From NCBI RefSeq assembly GCF_014643515.1, contig NZ_BMJP01000004.1, positions 310,001 to 374,000 on the forward strand: a DNA stretch of 64,000 nt, read 5' to 3'. Positions 18,629 through 27,126 of the stretch are shown piece by piece; positions within the stretch are counted from its first letter, which is position 1; the number at the start of each line of letters is the position of its first letter. The stretch comes from Sphingomonas prati (GTDB lineage Bacteria > Pseudomonadota > Alphaproteobacteria > Sphingomonadales > Sphingomonadaceae). Below the pieces are notes generated by a model, which had not been told where the DNA came from, ran no database searches, and worked only from the letters and a program-made list of their open reading frames with translations. The translations under genes were made by a program, and so were the position numbers.

Positions 18629-18789
18629 ATCGGGTATCGCGCGTCTTAACTCGAGTCAATACTCCTACTTAATTGACATGAGTGATCGTTGTTTGTCATG
18701 CAGACTCGTAATTTTCAGTATGTTACGGCGTGTTACAGAATAGTTTTACTGCCTCGGACGGCGCGACGCTGCGATTGCGTGACGATCGA

Positions 18790-18801
18790 GGTAACGTTAA
18801 C
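18790..18801. promoter_or_regulatory. Candidate LacI-family operator 2 (TAACGTTA core)
   Basis: GGTAACGTTAAC lies directly before the ribosome-binding site of the MFS gene. That position suits repression of transporter and xylosidase transcription. It repeats the 12-mer seen at 18611-18628 in inverted orientation. Confidence 0.55.
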
Positions 18802-18811
18802 TGGAGTTGAT

Positions 18812-20089
18812 ATGGTACCGCCAGCCGCAGTCGATCATGGCGGACGCCGCCGGCCCTTCCCCTATGTCCGTTGGACGATCATCGGCCTGTTCGTCGGCGC
18901 GATGATCCTGAACTATCTCGCCCGCTCGGTGCTCGGTGTCGCCGCCCCCGTGATCCTCGTCGAACAGGGCATTTCCAGCGAACAATATAGCTGGGTGACC
19001 AGCGCGTTTCAGCTGGGCGTCATGTTCCAGCCGGTGGTCGGCTATTTCCTCGACGGGTTCGGCCTGCGGCTCGGCTTTACGCTGTGCGTCGCGGTCTGGT
19101 CGCTCATCACCATCGCGCATGTCATGGCGCAGGGCTGGCCCTCCTTCGCCGGTCTCCGCCTGGCACTCGGCCTGGCCGAAGGATCGGCGCAGCCGGCGGG
19201 GCAGAAGGTGATCGCCGAATGGTTTCCCGCGCGCGAACGCGGGCTGGCGGGCGGCATCTACAATATCGGCGCGTCGTTCGGCGCGGTGCTCGCCCCGCCG
19301 CTGATCGCCTGGGCGGTCATGACGCAAAGCTGGCGGCTGGCGTTCGTCGTCACCGGCGGGCTCGGGCTCGTCTGGTGCGTCTTCTGGCTGCTCTGGTACC
19401 GCAAGCCCGTCGATCACCCGCGGCTGGGCGCCGCCGAACGCGCCCATATCGAGGGCGGTCAGGAACAGCGGCTATCCGGCGCCGGCAAGCGCCAGCGGAT
19501 CGGCGCATTGCTCCGCCGCCGCAACCTGTGGGGCATCGCGCTCCCCCGCCTGCTCGCCGATCCGGTCTGGGGCATGCTGTCCTTCTGGATGCCGCTCTAC
19601 CTCGCGCGCGAACGCGGGTTCGATCTGACGCAGATCGCGATCTTCGCCTGGCTGCCGTTCCTCGCCGCCGATCTCGGCTGCCTGTTCGGCCCGGCGGTCG
19701 TCGCCTGGCTGCAACGCCGCGGCGTCGACCTCATCGACGCGCGGCGCTGGGCCTTCACGCTCGGCGCGGTGATGATGATGGGCATGGCGTTCGTCGGCAT
19801 GGCGACCAACCCCTATGTCGCGATCGGGCTGCTCTGCCTCGGCGGCTTCGCGCACCAGACTTTGTCGGTCACCGTCATCACCATGGCGTCGGACCTTTTC
19901 CACCGCGACGAAGTTGCCACCGTCACCGGTCTCGCCGGGCTGGCCGCCAATCTCGGCGTCCTGCTGTTCACGCTGCTGCTCGGGCGGATGGTCGATCAGG
20001 TCGGCTACGAACCCTTCTTCATCGTCCTCGGCGTGCTCGATCTCGTCGGTGCCGCAATCCTCTGGACCCTGGTACGCAAACCCGCATGA
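18812..20089 (+). CDS. MFS sugar/hexuronate transporter (ACS/ExuT-like)
   Basis: This 425-aa inner-membrane transporter has about 12 hydrophobic segments. The N-terminal ILNYLARSVLGVAAP and GLAEGSAQPAGQKVIAEWFP are typical of the anion:cation symporter family that includes hexuronate carriers. It probably brings trimmed products, perhaps xylose oligomers or glucuronate-bearing sugars, into the cytoplasm. The ATG at 18812 has TGGAG 5 nt upstream and leaves a normal N-terminus; upstream in-frame starts would add a poorly conserved extension. Its stop overlaps the next GH43 start (ATGA), so import and hydrolysis are coupled. The operator-like palindrome abuts its leader. Confidence 0.88.
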   Translation: MVPPAAVDHGGRRRPFPYVRWTIIGLFVGAMILNYLARSVLGVAAPVILVEQGISSEQYSWVTSAFQLGVMFQPVVGYFLDGFGLRLGFTLCVAVWSLITIAHVMAQGWPSFAGLRLALGLAEGSAQPAGQKVIAEWFPARERGLAGGIYNIGASFGAVLAPPLIAWAVMTQSWRLAFVVTGGLGLVWCVFWLLWYRKPVDHPRLGAAERAHIEGGQEQRLSGAGKRQRIGALLRRRNLWGIALPRLLADPVWGMLSFWMPLYLARERGFDLTQIAIFAWLPFLAADLGCLFGPAVVAWLQRRGVDLIDARRWAFTLGAVMMMGMAFVGMATNPYVAIGLLCLGGFAHQTLSVTVITMASDLFHRDEVATVTGLAGLAANLGVLLFTLLLGRMVDQVGYEPFFIVLGVLDLVGAAILWTLVRKPA

Positions 20090-21705
20090 CGCATTTCCGC
20101 AATCCCGTGCTGCCCGGCTTCAATCCCGATCCGTCGATCGTGCGGGTCGGCGACGATCTCTATATCGCGACGTCGACGTTCGAGTGGTTCCCCGGCGTCC
20201 AGATCCACCACAGCCGCGATCTCGTGAACTGGCGGCTCGCGGCGCGTCCGCTGACCCGCGCCAGCCAGCTCGACATGCGTGGCGATCCCGACAGCTGCGG
20301 CGTCTGGGCGCCCGATCTGACCCATGCCGACGGCCGCTTCTGGCTCGTCTACACCGACGTCAAACGCTACGGCCAGACGACGGTCAACGGTGCGTCGGGC
20401 GCCTCGCTGCGCGATTTCCACAACTATCTCGTCACCGCCGACAGCATCGACGGCCCATGGTCCGATCCCGTCCTGCTGAACTCCAGCGGGTTCGACCCCG
20501 CGCTGTTCCACGACGACGACGGGCGCAGCTGGCTGCTCAACATGCTGTGGGACCACCGGCCCAACCATCCGCGCTTCGCCGGCATCATCGCGCAGGAACT
20601 CGACCGCGCCACGCTCCGCCTGATCGGCGAGCGCCGCGCCATCTTCCACGGCACCCCGCTCGGTTTCACCGAGGGGCCGCATCTCTACAAGCGCGACGGC
20701 TGGTACCACCTGCTCGTCGCGGAGGGCGGCACCGGCTGGGACCATGCCGTCACCATGGCGCGGTCGCGGTCGCTGTTCGGCCCGTACGAGGTCCATCCCG
20801 ACGTCGCGGTCCTGACCGCCGCCGGCCGCCGCATGGGCGAAGTGACCCGCGCCGGCCACGGCGACCTCGTCGAACTGGCCGACGGCACCACCTGGATCGC
20901 CTATCTCTGCGGCCGCCCGCTCCCCGACCGCGCGCGCTGCGTCCTCGGCCGCGAAACCGCGCTGCAACCGATGATATGGGGCGACGACGGCTGGCTCCGC
21001 ACGATCGCCGGCGACGCCGAACCCGATCCGACACCCCCGCTCCCAACGCTGCCCCCCGCGCCGTGGCCCGTCGAACCGACCAACCCCGCCTTTACCCCGG
21101 ACGGCCTGCCCTCCGTCTACCAATGGCTCCGCACGCCCGATCCGGACGCGCTGTTCAGCGTCACGGCGCGCCCCGGCTTCCTGCGCCTCCACGGCCGCGA
21201 AACGGTCGGCAGCCAGTTCGCTCAGGCGCTCGTCGCCCGCCGCCAGGAACATCTGTCCTACACCGCCACCACGCGGATCGAGTTCGCGCCCGACCATTTC
21301 CAGCAATCCGCCGGCCTCATCTGCTACTATAACAGCACAAAATTCCACTACCTGTTCATCACTCACGACGCCGGCACGCGCCAGCTCCAGGTCATGACCG
21401 CCAGCCCCGACGACGGCCGCTGCACCATCGCCCCCGCGGTGACCGCACTCCCCGACGGCGCGATCGACCTACACGTCTCGGTCGACCTCGACCGCCTCCG
21501 CTTCGCCTGGCGTCCCGCCGACGCAACCGACTGGCACTGGCTCCCCGACATCCACGACGCCAGCATCCTGTCCGACGAAGCCTCGCTCCCCGGCCTCCCG
21601 AACTTCACCGGCACCTTCGTCGGCATGGCCGCGCAAGACATGGCCGGCACCGCCCTCCCCGCCGACTTCGCCTTCTTCCACTACGAAGGAAAAGTAGCGC
21701 CCTAA
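20086..21705 (+). CDS. xynB: GH43 beta-xylosidase (XynB-like, cytoplasmic)
   Basis: The 539-aa protein lacks a signal peptide, so it should act in the cytoplasm on imported oligosaccharides. The GH43 catalytic triad is visible: D15 in NPDPSIVRV (base), D137 in SSGFDPALF (pKa modulator) and E196 in GFTEGPHLYK (acid). A C-terminal beta-sandwich (about 330-539) carries QSAGLICYYNSTKFHYLFI, characteristic of the XynB class of about 535-540 aa. It releases D-xylose from short beta-1,4-xylo-oligosaccharides, possibly with some arabinofuranosidase activity. The start codon overlaps the MFS stop by 4 nt. The gene ends just before a C/G-run element. Confidence 0.92.
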   Translation: MTHFRNPVLPGFNPDPSIVRVGDDLYIATSTFEWFPGVQIHHSRDLVNWRLAARPLTRASQLDMRGDPDSCGVWAPDLTHADGRFWLVYTDVKRYGQTTVNGASGASLRDFHNYLVTADSIDGPWSDPVLLNSSGFDPALFHDDDGRSWLLNMLWDHRPNHPRFAGIIAQELDRATLRLIGERRAIFHGTPLGFTEGPHLYKRDGWYHLLVAEGGTGWDHAVTMARSRSLFGPYEVHPDVAVLTAAGRRMGEVTRAGHGDLVELADGTTWIAYLCGRPLPDRARCVLGRETALQPMIWGDDGWLRTIAGDAEPDPTPPLPTLPPAPWPVEPTNPAFTPDGLPSVYQWLRTPDPDALFSVTARPGFLRLHGRETVGSQFAQALVARRQEHLSYTATTRIEFAPDHFQQSAGLICYYNSTKFHYLFITHDAGTRQLQVMTASPDDGRCTIAPAVTALPDGAIDLHVSVDLDRLRFAWRPADATDWHWLPDIHDASILSDEASLPGLPNFTGTFVGMAAQDMAGTALPADFAFFHYEGKVAP

Positions 21706-21744
21706 CTCCCTCCCCCCACCGGGGGGGGGTCGGGGAGGGGGGGG
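21706..21744. repeat. C-run/G-run hairpin between convergent genes
   Basis: CTCCCTCCCCCC pairs with the downstream GGGGAGGG and G runs of 9, 4 and 8. It could form a very stable hairpin, or a G-quadruplex on the plus strand. It follows the GH43 stop directly and probably acts as a terminator between GH43 and the convergent LacI gene. Homopolymer length here is also prone to sequencing error. Confidence 0.65.
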
Positions 21745-21800
21745 CGTGGCTTGGGGTAAGCGGGCCTCAACAAAAACTCGCACCACCCCAAGTGCGAACC

Positions 21801-22832
21801 TCACCCCCGAGGCGCAGCCGTAGACTGCCGCCTCACCATGCCATGCGCCAACACCCGGTCCGCCCGCTCCACCGCGTCCCCGCCCCCCGCAATCTCGGTC
21901 GCGAGCAGCCCCAGCGCCTCCGCCGCCAGCCGCCGCACCGGCTGGTGCACCGTGGTCAGCGGCGGCCACAGCATCACCGCCGCGGTCGTGTCGTCGAACC
22001 CCACGACGGTCAGCTCGCCCGGCACGTCCAGCTGCCGGCGGTGCGCGACCGAGACGATCGCCGCCGCCATGTCATCGTTGCTCGCAAAGATCGCGGTCGG
22101 CGGCACGGGGGCATCGAGCAGCTGCTCGCCCGCGACCAGCCCGGACGCATAGCTGAAATCGCCCTGCGCCACTGCGGTCTGCACGCCGTCCACCTCGCGC
22201 ACCGCCGCGTGGAACCCGGCCAGCCGCTCGGCGCTCGCCGCCTGGTCGGGATTGCCCACGATGAACCCCAGCCGGCGATGCCCCAGCGCGATCAGCTCGC
22301 GCGTCATCTCGTACGCCGCCTTCCGGTCGTCGATCCGCACGCAGATCGTGTCCGCCACCTGATGCGCGCCGACCGACGCCATCGGCAGCCCCGCCTCGCG
22401 CAGCACGCGCAGCACCGCGGGCGACTCGCCCAGCGGCGGCGTCAGGATCACCCCCGACACGCCCGACGCGATCAGGTCACGCAACGCATCCTCCGCCGGC
22501 GGCCGCCCGCCCTCACCCTTCAGCAGCACCAGCCGCGCCCCGCGCGCCGATGCCTCCTCGAACACGCCGGTCAGGAAATCGCTCATGAACGCCGCGCTGG
22601 GGTTGGAATAGACGACCCCGATCCGCAGCTCCGCCGACATCACCAGGCTGCGCGCCGCGACGTTGGGGCGGTATCCGAGCGCCCGGATCGCCTCCTGCAC
22701 CGCCGCCCGCGTTTCCGCGCCGACGCCGGTCCGGTCGTTGATCACGCGCGACACGGTCATGGGCGAAACGCCGGCCTGTGCCGCCACATCGACGATCGTC
22801 GTGCTGCGTGCCGGTCCCGCCTTCCGTGCCAT
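21801..22832 (-). CDS. LacI-family transcriptional regulator
   Basis: The 343-aa protein starts with a LacI helix-turn-helix (TTIVDVAAQAGVSPMTVSRVINDRTG) and hinge (RPNVAARSL), followed by a periplasmic-binding-protein-like sugar sensor (LRIGVVYSNP to VVGFDDTTAAVMLWPPLTTVHQP). It most likely represses the adjacent hemicellulose genes until an inducing sugar binds. Candidate operators are the GRTAACGTTAAC sites at 18611 and 18790 and perhaps the site at 5887. The ATG at 22832 has AGGGGCAGGC just upstream; longer in-frame extensions are not supported. It is on the same strand as, and 76 nt downstream of, the PIG-L gene, so read-through from that operon is possible. Confidence 0.9.
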   Translation of the reverse strand: MARKAGPARSTTIVDVAAQAGVSPMTVSRVINDRTGVGAETRAAVQEAIRALGYRPNVAARSLVMSAELRIGVVYSNPSAAFMSDFLTGVFEEASARGARLVLLKGEGGRPPAEDALRDLIASGVSGVILTPPLGESPAVLRVLREAGLPMASVGAHQVADTICVRIDDRKAAYEMTRELIALGHRRLGFIVGNPDQAASAERLAGFHAAVREVDGVQTAVAQGDFSYASGLVAGEQLLDAPVPPTAIFASNDDMAAAIVSVAHRRQLDVPGELTVVGFDDTTAAVMLWPPLTTVHQPVRRLAAEALGLLATEIAGGGDAVERADRVLAHGMVRRQSTAAPRG

Positions 22833-22908
22833 GCCTGCCCCTGCCCTTGTTCGTTGCGACCGGCCTAGCCGATTCCCGCGGCGTGGCAATATCGTTCCGA
22901 CAAGGTTG

Positions 22909-23610
22909 TCAGCTGGCCGCCCTGCACCCGCGATACAGCTGCTCGCTTTCCACCAGCGCCACCTCCCGCACCATCGCGTCATGCCCGCCGAACTGATAGC
23001 CGAGCTGCGACGCATAGGCCCCGCACATCGCGGTCCGCGCCGCCCGGTCGTCCGTGCTTAACCGGTGGCTCCGCACCGGCGGCAGCGCCGGCCGCACCGC
23101 CGACCGCCGGAGATAGGGCCAGTCCTCCCACAACAGCGCACCCGGCTCGACCGCCTCCAGCGCGTCGCGCACCTGCCAATGATCGACATGATCGCCGATC
23201 GCGAGCGGCCCCAGCACCACATCCGCCGCCAGCCCGTCCAGCAACTCCGCCAGCGCCGTCGTCAGCGGCCCCAGCACGCCATCGTCCGCCCGCCGCCCCG
23301 CGAACAGTTCGGGCGCGCTGCCATACCCACGATGCGGCGCCTCCAGGAACGGCAGATGCACCGCCGCCGCCCCGATCACCGCGCACGCCGCCAGGTCCTC
23401 CGCCCGGCGCAGCTCCATATAGTCGACCTCCGCCCCCAACCCCTTGTCCGTCTGGCACGCCAGCGCGAACCCGGTCGGCTGCGCGACATTGCCGGTGAAA
23501 CAGGTCACCACCGTCACCCGGTCCCCCGCCCGCGCATGCGCCGCCAGCAGCCCACCGACCGAGAAGGCCGCATCGTCCAGATGCGGTGAGATCGCGACGA
23601 CATGCGTCAC
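22909..23610 (-). CDS. PIG-L/LmbE family N-acetylglucosaminyl deacetylase
   Basis: The 233-aa protein has the zinc motif PHLDD (9-13), the MELRRAED helix, and HVDH (141-144), which completes the metal site. Family members remove the acetyl group from GlcNAc linked to inositol (MshB, PIG-L), malate (BshB) or antibiotics. It is the last of nine coupled genes that begin with inositol-phosphate synthase, so an N-acetylglucosaminyl-inositol type substrate is plausible. The GTG start at 23610 overlaps the glycosyltransferase stop by 4 nt (GTGA). No signal peptide is seen. Confidence 0.9.
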   Translation of the reverse strand: MTHVVAISPHLDDAAFSVGGLLAAHARAGDRVTVVTCFTGNVAQPTGFALACQTDKGLGAEVDYMELRRAEDLAACAVIGAAAVHLPFLEAPHRGYGSAPELFAGRRADDGVLGPLTTALAELLDGLAADVVLGPLAIGDHVDHWQVRDALEAVEPGALLWEDWPYLRRSAVRPALPPVRSHRLSTDDRAARTAMCGAYASQLGYQFGGHDAMVREVALVESEQLYRGCRAAS

Positions 23611-24812
23611 AGCAGGTGCGGCTCGCTGCGGAACCGGCACGGCGTCACCGGGATCTGCTCGTCGATCCCCGATAGCGGCAGCGCATCCAGCACCGCCGCG
23701 TAGATCTCCTGGATCTGCCGTCCGACCGCATGCCAGCTATAGACGCGCCGGCACTCCGCCAGCCCCGCCGCCGCCAGCCGCCCGCGCAACGCGGCGTCCG
23801 TGACCAGCCGCGTCAGCATCGCGGTCAGCGCGGGCACATCGCCCGCCTCGGTCAACAGCCCGTTCTCCCCGTCGCGCACGCAATCGACCACGCCGACCGA
23901 CCGGCACGACGCTACCGCCAGCCCTGCCGCCATCGCTTCCAGGATCGTGTTCGAAAACCCCTCCGCATAGGTCGGCGAGACGAACACGTCATGATCGCGG
24001 TACAGCTCCGGCACGCGATCATAGTCCGCATAGCCGGTAAACATGACCCGCCCGTCCAGCCCCAGTTCGGTCGAGAGCGCCCGCGCCGGCTCCAGGTCCG
24101 GACCGATGCCCGACACGGTGCAGGTCCAGTCGCCCGCCACCGCCGGCAACGCATGCAGCATGTCGAGCACGCCCTTCCGCCGATCGACGCGCCCATGATA
24201 GAACAGCCGCACCGGCCCTTCGGCGGGCTCACCCGGCACGAACCGCTCGGTATCGACCGCCCCCGGCACGATCGTGAACCGCCCCATCGCGGTCCCCAGC
24301 CGGTCATGCACCTCGCCGGCAAAGCTCGCGCCGCCGATCAGCACCGCATGCGCATGATCCAGCACGCGCTCCATCGCGATCCGGTGCGTTTCGCAGCACG
24401 ACCCCACCCAATGCCCGTCGCCACCCTGGATCGACACGACGCACGGCAACCCTAGCCGCTGCGCCGCGATCAACGTCGCCCAGCCGGTGGGATAGCCATA
24501 TTGCGCGTGCAGTACGTCGAACGGCGCCCGCGCATGTTCCGCCGCGATGGTCGCCGCGATCGTCTCGACATCGCGCTCGAAATCGCCGCCGTCCTGCTCG
24601 CCGACTGCCTCCAGCCCGATCACCCGAACGCCCAGCACCTCCGGCGGCGGCCCGCCGCCGTAAACTTTGCGGCGTTCCGGATCGCCATAATATTGGCTGA
24701 TCATCGTCACGTCGCGCCCACCCGCGACCAGTTGCCGCAGCAGGTTGATCGCATAGATCGACATGCCCGAAATCGCCGGGAAGAACCGCCGCGATACGAA
24801 GCAGACCCTCAA
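23607..24812 (-). CDS. GT4 family (GT-B) glycosyltransferase
   Basis: The 401-aa protein is a retaining GT-B glycosyltransferase of the MshA/BshA/PIG-A type. The N-terminal half begins RVCFVSRRFFPAISGMSIYA. The C-terminal half has FYHGRVDRRKGVLDML and the nucleotide-sugar motif EGFSNTILEAM (E-x7-E). It likely moves a sugar from a UDP or similar donor to an acceptor made by this operon. Lying between inositol-phosphate synthase and a PIG-L deacetylase, it could add GlcNAc to inositol phosphate as MshA does, which is an inference. It starts at TTG 24812, overlapping the previous stop (TTGA). No membrane segment is seen. Confidence 0.9.
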   Translation of the reverse strand: MRVCFVSRRFFPAISGMSIYAINLLRQLVAGGRDVTMISQYYGDPERRKVYGGGPPPEVLGVRVIGLEAVGEQDGGDFERDVETIAATIAAEHARAPFDVLHAQYGYPTGWATLIAAQRLGLPCVVSIQGGDGHWVGSCCETHRIAMERVLDHAHAVLIGGASFAGEVHDRLGTAMGRFTIVPGAVDTERFVPGEPAEGPVRLFYHGRVDRRKGVLDMLHALPAVAGDWTCTVSGIGPDLEPARALSTELGLDGRVMFTGYADYDRVPELYRDHDVFVSPTYAEGFSNTILEAMAAGLAVASCRSVGVVDCVRDGENGLLTEAGDVPALTAMLTRLVTDAALRGRLAAAGLAECRRVYSWHAVGRQIQEIYAAVLDALPLSGIDEQIPVTPCRFRSEPHLL

Positions 24813-25639
24813 GCGCCGATGCTCCGCAGATAGGCGATCGACTCCGGGATCGCCGCATGCGCCCGCGGGCTCTCGCGCGACATCTCGACGCACACCAGCC
24901 GAGCGTAACCAATATCCTCCAGCGCGCGCAGCACCGCGGGAATGTCCATGTCGCCTTCCCCGAACGGCAAATGCGTATGGTCGCCGCGCCGCATATCCTC
25001 GATCGCCACGGTCCCGATCCGGTCGACATAGGCGTGCACCGCCAGATCCGGCGCGATATCCTGCGTCACCAGGCAATGCCCGGTGTCGAGCGCCAGCCGC
25101 AACCGCGGATGCCGCTCCGCCAGCCGCTCATAGTCTGCCACTGTCTCGATCAGCATGCCCGGTTCCGGCTCGAAACTCGCATCCACGCCGCACCCCTCGG
25201 CATAGTCGAGCACGCGCGCCAACCCCTCGTCCAGCCAGCCATGCGCCGCCTGCGCGTCCACACCCGGCTTCGGCACGCCGGCCCAGAACGACATCGTCTC
25301 GCTGCCCAGCATTGCCGCGATGTCGAGCGCCCGGCACAGGAACGCCACACGCCGTGCCCGCCCGTCCGCCGCCGCCGTCACCAACGTCGGCTCGTGCTTC
25401 TCACGCGGATCGAGCAGGTAGCGCGCGCCCGTCTCGATCACGCTGCCCAGCCGCAACTCCTGCAACACCCGCGCCACCCGCTCCGCCTCACGCGCCCAGT
25501 TCGGCGCGAACGGATCGAGATGATGATGGTCGAGCGTCAGCGCGACCCCGTCATAGCCGCAGTCCGCGATCAGCCGCAGTGCGTCGTCCAGTCGGTGGTT
25601 GGCCGCCCCGTTTGTATTATACGCATAACGCAGGCTCAT
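24809..25639 (-). CDS. Xylose-isomerase-like TIM barrel (sugar phosphate isomerase/epimerase family)
   Basis: The 276-aa protein is an AP-endonuclease-2-like TIM barrel. Metal-site residues appear in FEPEPG, LALDTGHC and DHTHLPFGEGDMDIPAVL, followed by LVCVEMSRES, the layout of IolE, IolI and related sugar isomerases or dehydratases. In an operon with inositol synthesis and a MocA-type dehydrogenase it may act on an inosose or other keto-cyclitol, though this cannot be proven here. Other members of the superfamily are iron-dependent oxidases, so that remains possible. The ATG at 25639 overlaps the YcaO stop by 4 nt. Confidence 0.85.
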   Translation of the reverse strand: MSLRYAYNTNGAANHRLDDALRLIADCGYDGVALTLDHHHLDPFAPNWAREAERVARVLQELRLGSVIETGARYLLDPREKHEPTLVTAAADGRARRVAFLCRALDIAAMLGSETMSFWAGVPKPGVDAQAAHGWLDEGLARVLDYAEGCGVDASFEPEPGMLIETVADYERLAERHPRLRLALDTGHCLVTQDIAPDLAVHAYVDRIGTVAIEDMRRGDHTHLPFGEGDMDIPAVLRALEDIGYARLVCVEMSRESPRAHAAIPESIAYLRSIGA

Positions 25640-27126
25640 CGCGCACCACCCGCCGCGGCGACATGATGCGCCTCCGGCTCGCGGTACAGCGGGTAGAGCG
25701 GCCCCACGATCCGCTCCGCCGCCGCGACGTCGAACAGCGGATGCCCCAACCGCTCGGCATCCTCCGGGGTCAGCCGGATCCGCCGCAGGCTGTCGGTCTC
25801 CGCTCCGAACCCGATCTGCGGACTGTCCACCGCCAGCAACTTCTCGGTGTTGCGCGTCCCGATCCGGGCATAGCTCATCGTCTCCACCTCCATGCCCGGC
25901 ACGATGACCTTCACCACCGTGACCGACCCGTCGGATGGCGACATGTCGACATACAGGATGTCGAACCCGGCCGCCTCGACCGCCGCCCGCGCCCGTGCCG
26001 CACGCGCATGGCCGTCCGCCGCGGGCTGCGACGGCAATGCGTCGAACCGCATCGTCGCGCGCTCCGACAACACGCTGTCCGCCAGCCACCCACGCAGCTC
26101 GCCCGCATCGCGCCCGGTCCAGTCGCGCATCGCATCGAACGCCCGGCTGTCGCTCGATTTCGCCGCACCGCCCGATTGCGCCAGGAAGCGCGCGACATAG
26201 CCTTCCGGCGCCACGCGCGCGACCAGATCGGCCGGCCCGTGCGCGAACGCCTTGCGCGCCCGGCTCGCCGCGAACTCGGTCAGGCATTTCTCCAGCGCCT
26301 GTACCCGGTCGGCATGGCAGGCCTCGCCACATGCCGTGACCATGATCGGCGCGGCCGGCGGCGCCGCCTCGTCGATCCCGACGCAGTAGAGGTTGGGCAG
26401 GCCGAACTGGTCGGTTGCGAATTTCGGTATCGCGCGGATGCCCGCCCCCGCGAACCGGTCGAGGATCGCCGTCGTCGACGCGGGCAGCTTGCCGTCCAGA
26501 TCGAGCAGGACGCCGTTGTCGAGCGCACGGAACACCAGCCCGTTGCCGTCGCGCTGCAGGATCTCGCACAGCCCGTGCCCGACCGCCCAGTCCAGGTCCG
26601 GCCCCGCGCCCATCCCGTTCGAGATGATCGTCGTGAACGGCCGATACCCGGGCGCCAGTTCCTTCGCGGAATAGGCCGCCAGATCGATCGGCACCAGCAC
26701 GGTCGACCCATCCGCCCAGCGCTTCGCCTCCACCCAGTCGAGCACCGTCTCGCGCCCGACCGACGATCCGGCCGGCAGGCAGAGCGTCAGCGGATCGGCC
26801 ACCCCCCGCTCGCCCAGACTGGCGACCAACGCGGTATAGCTCCCGCTCGTCTTGGTCCGCGTGCCCAGCGTCAGCGTCGGCCACACCATCTCGGCGATCT
26901 CGCCCAGCCCGCCCAGCACAGCGGCCTCTTCGGTCGCACCGTAGCCCACGCCGTACGGCATGATCCCGGCCAGCGCCGGATCCTCCGGGAACAGCGCCAC
27001 GACCCACACCGGCAGGCCCAGCCGGTCGAGCGGATCGATCGGGAACGCCACCACGTCCCCCGCCGGAAACGCATCGAGATAACGATGCGCCGCCGCACCC
27101 AAGCCCTCGGGCAACCCAGTCCTCAA
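25636..27126 (-). CDS. YcaO-like family protein
   Basis: The 496-aa protein carries the YcaO ATP-binding core. GATEEAAVLGGLGEIAEMVW (Glu76, Glu79) and SNGMGAGPDLDWAVGHGLCEILQRD match the canonical segment SNGLAAG...E..ERD, with E188 and R192-D193. YcaO enzymes use ATP to activate backbone amides, giving azolines, thioamides or amidines; one subgroup assists ribosomal S12 methylthiolation. No TfuA, dehydrogenase partner or precursor peptide is visible, so a RiPP role is not supported. The neighbours point to a small-molecule inositol/sugar pathway. The start is TTG at 27126, overlapping the previous stop (TTGA). Confidence 0.85.
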   Translation of the reverse strand: MRTGLPEGLGAAAHRYLDAFPAGDVVAFPIDPLDRLGLPVWVVALFPEDPALAGIMPYGVGYGATEEAAVLGGLGEIAEMVWPTLTLGTRTKTSGSYTALVASLGERGVADPLTLCLPAGSSVGRETVLDWVEAKRWADGSTVLVPIDLAAYSAKELAPGYRPFTTIISNGMGAGPDLDWAVGHGLCEILQRDGNGLVFRALDNGVLLDLDGKLPASTTAILDRFAGAGIRAIPKFATDQFGLPNLYCVGIDEAAPPAAPIMVTACGEACHADRVQALEKCLTEFAASRARKAFAHGPADLVARVAPEGYVARFLAQSGGAAKSSDSRAFDAMRDWTGRDAGELRGWLADSVLSERATMRFDALPSQPAADGHARAARARAAVEAAGFDILYVDMSPSDGSVTVVKVIVPGMEVETMSYARIGTRNTEKLLAVDSPQIGFGAETDSLRRIRLTPEDAERLGHPLFDVAAAERIVGPLYPLYREPEAHHVAAAGGAR

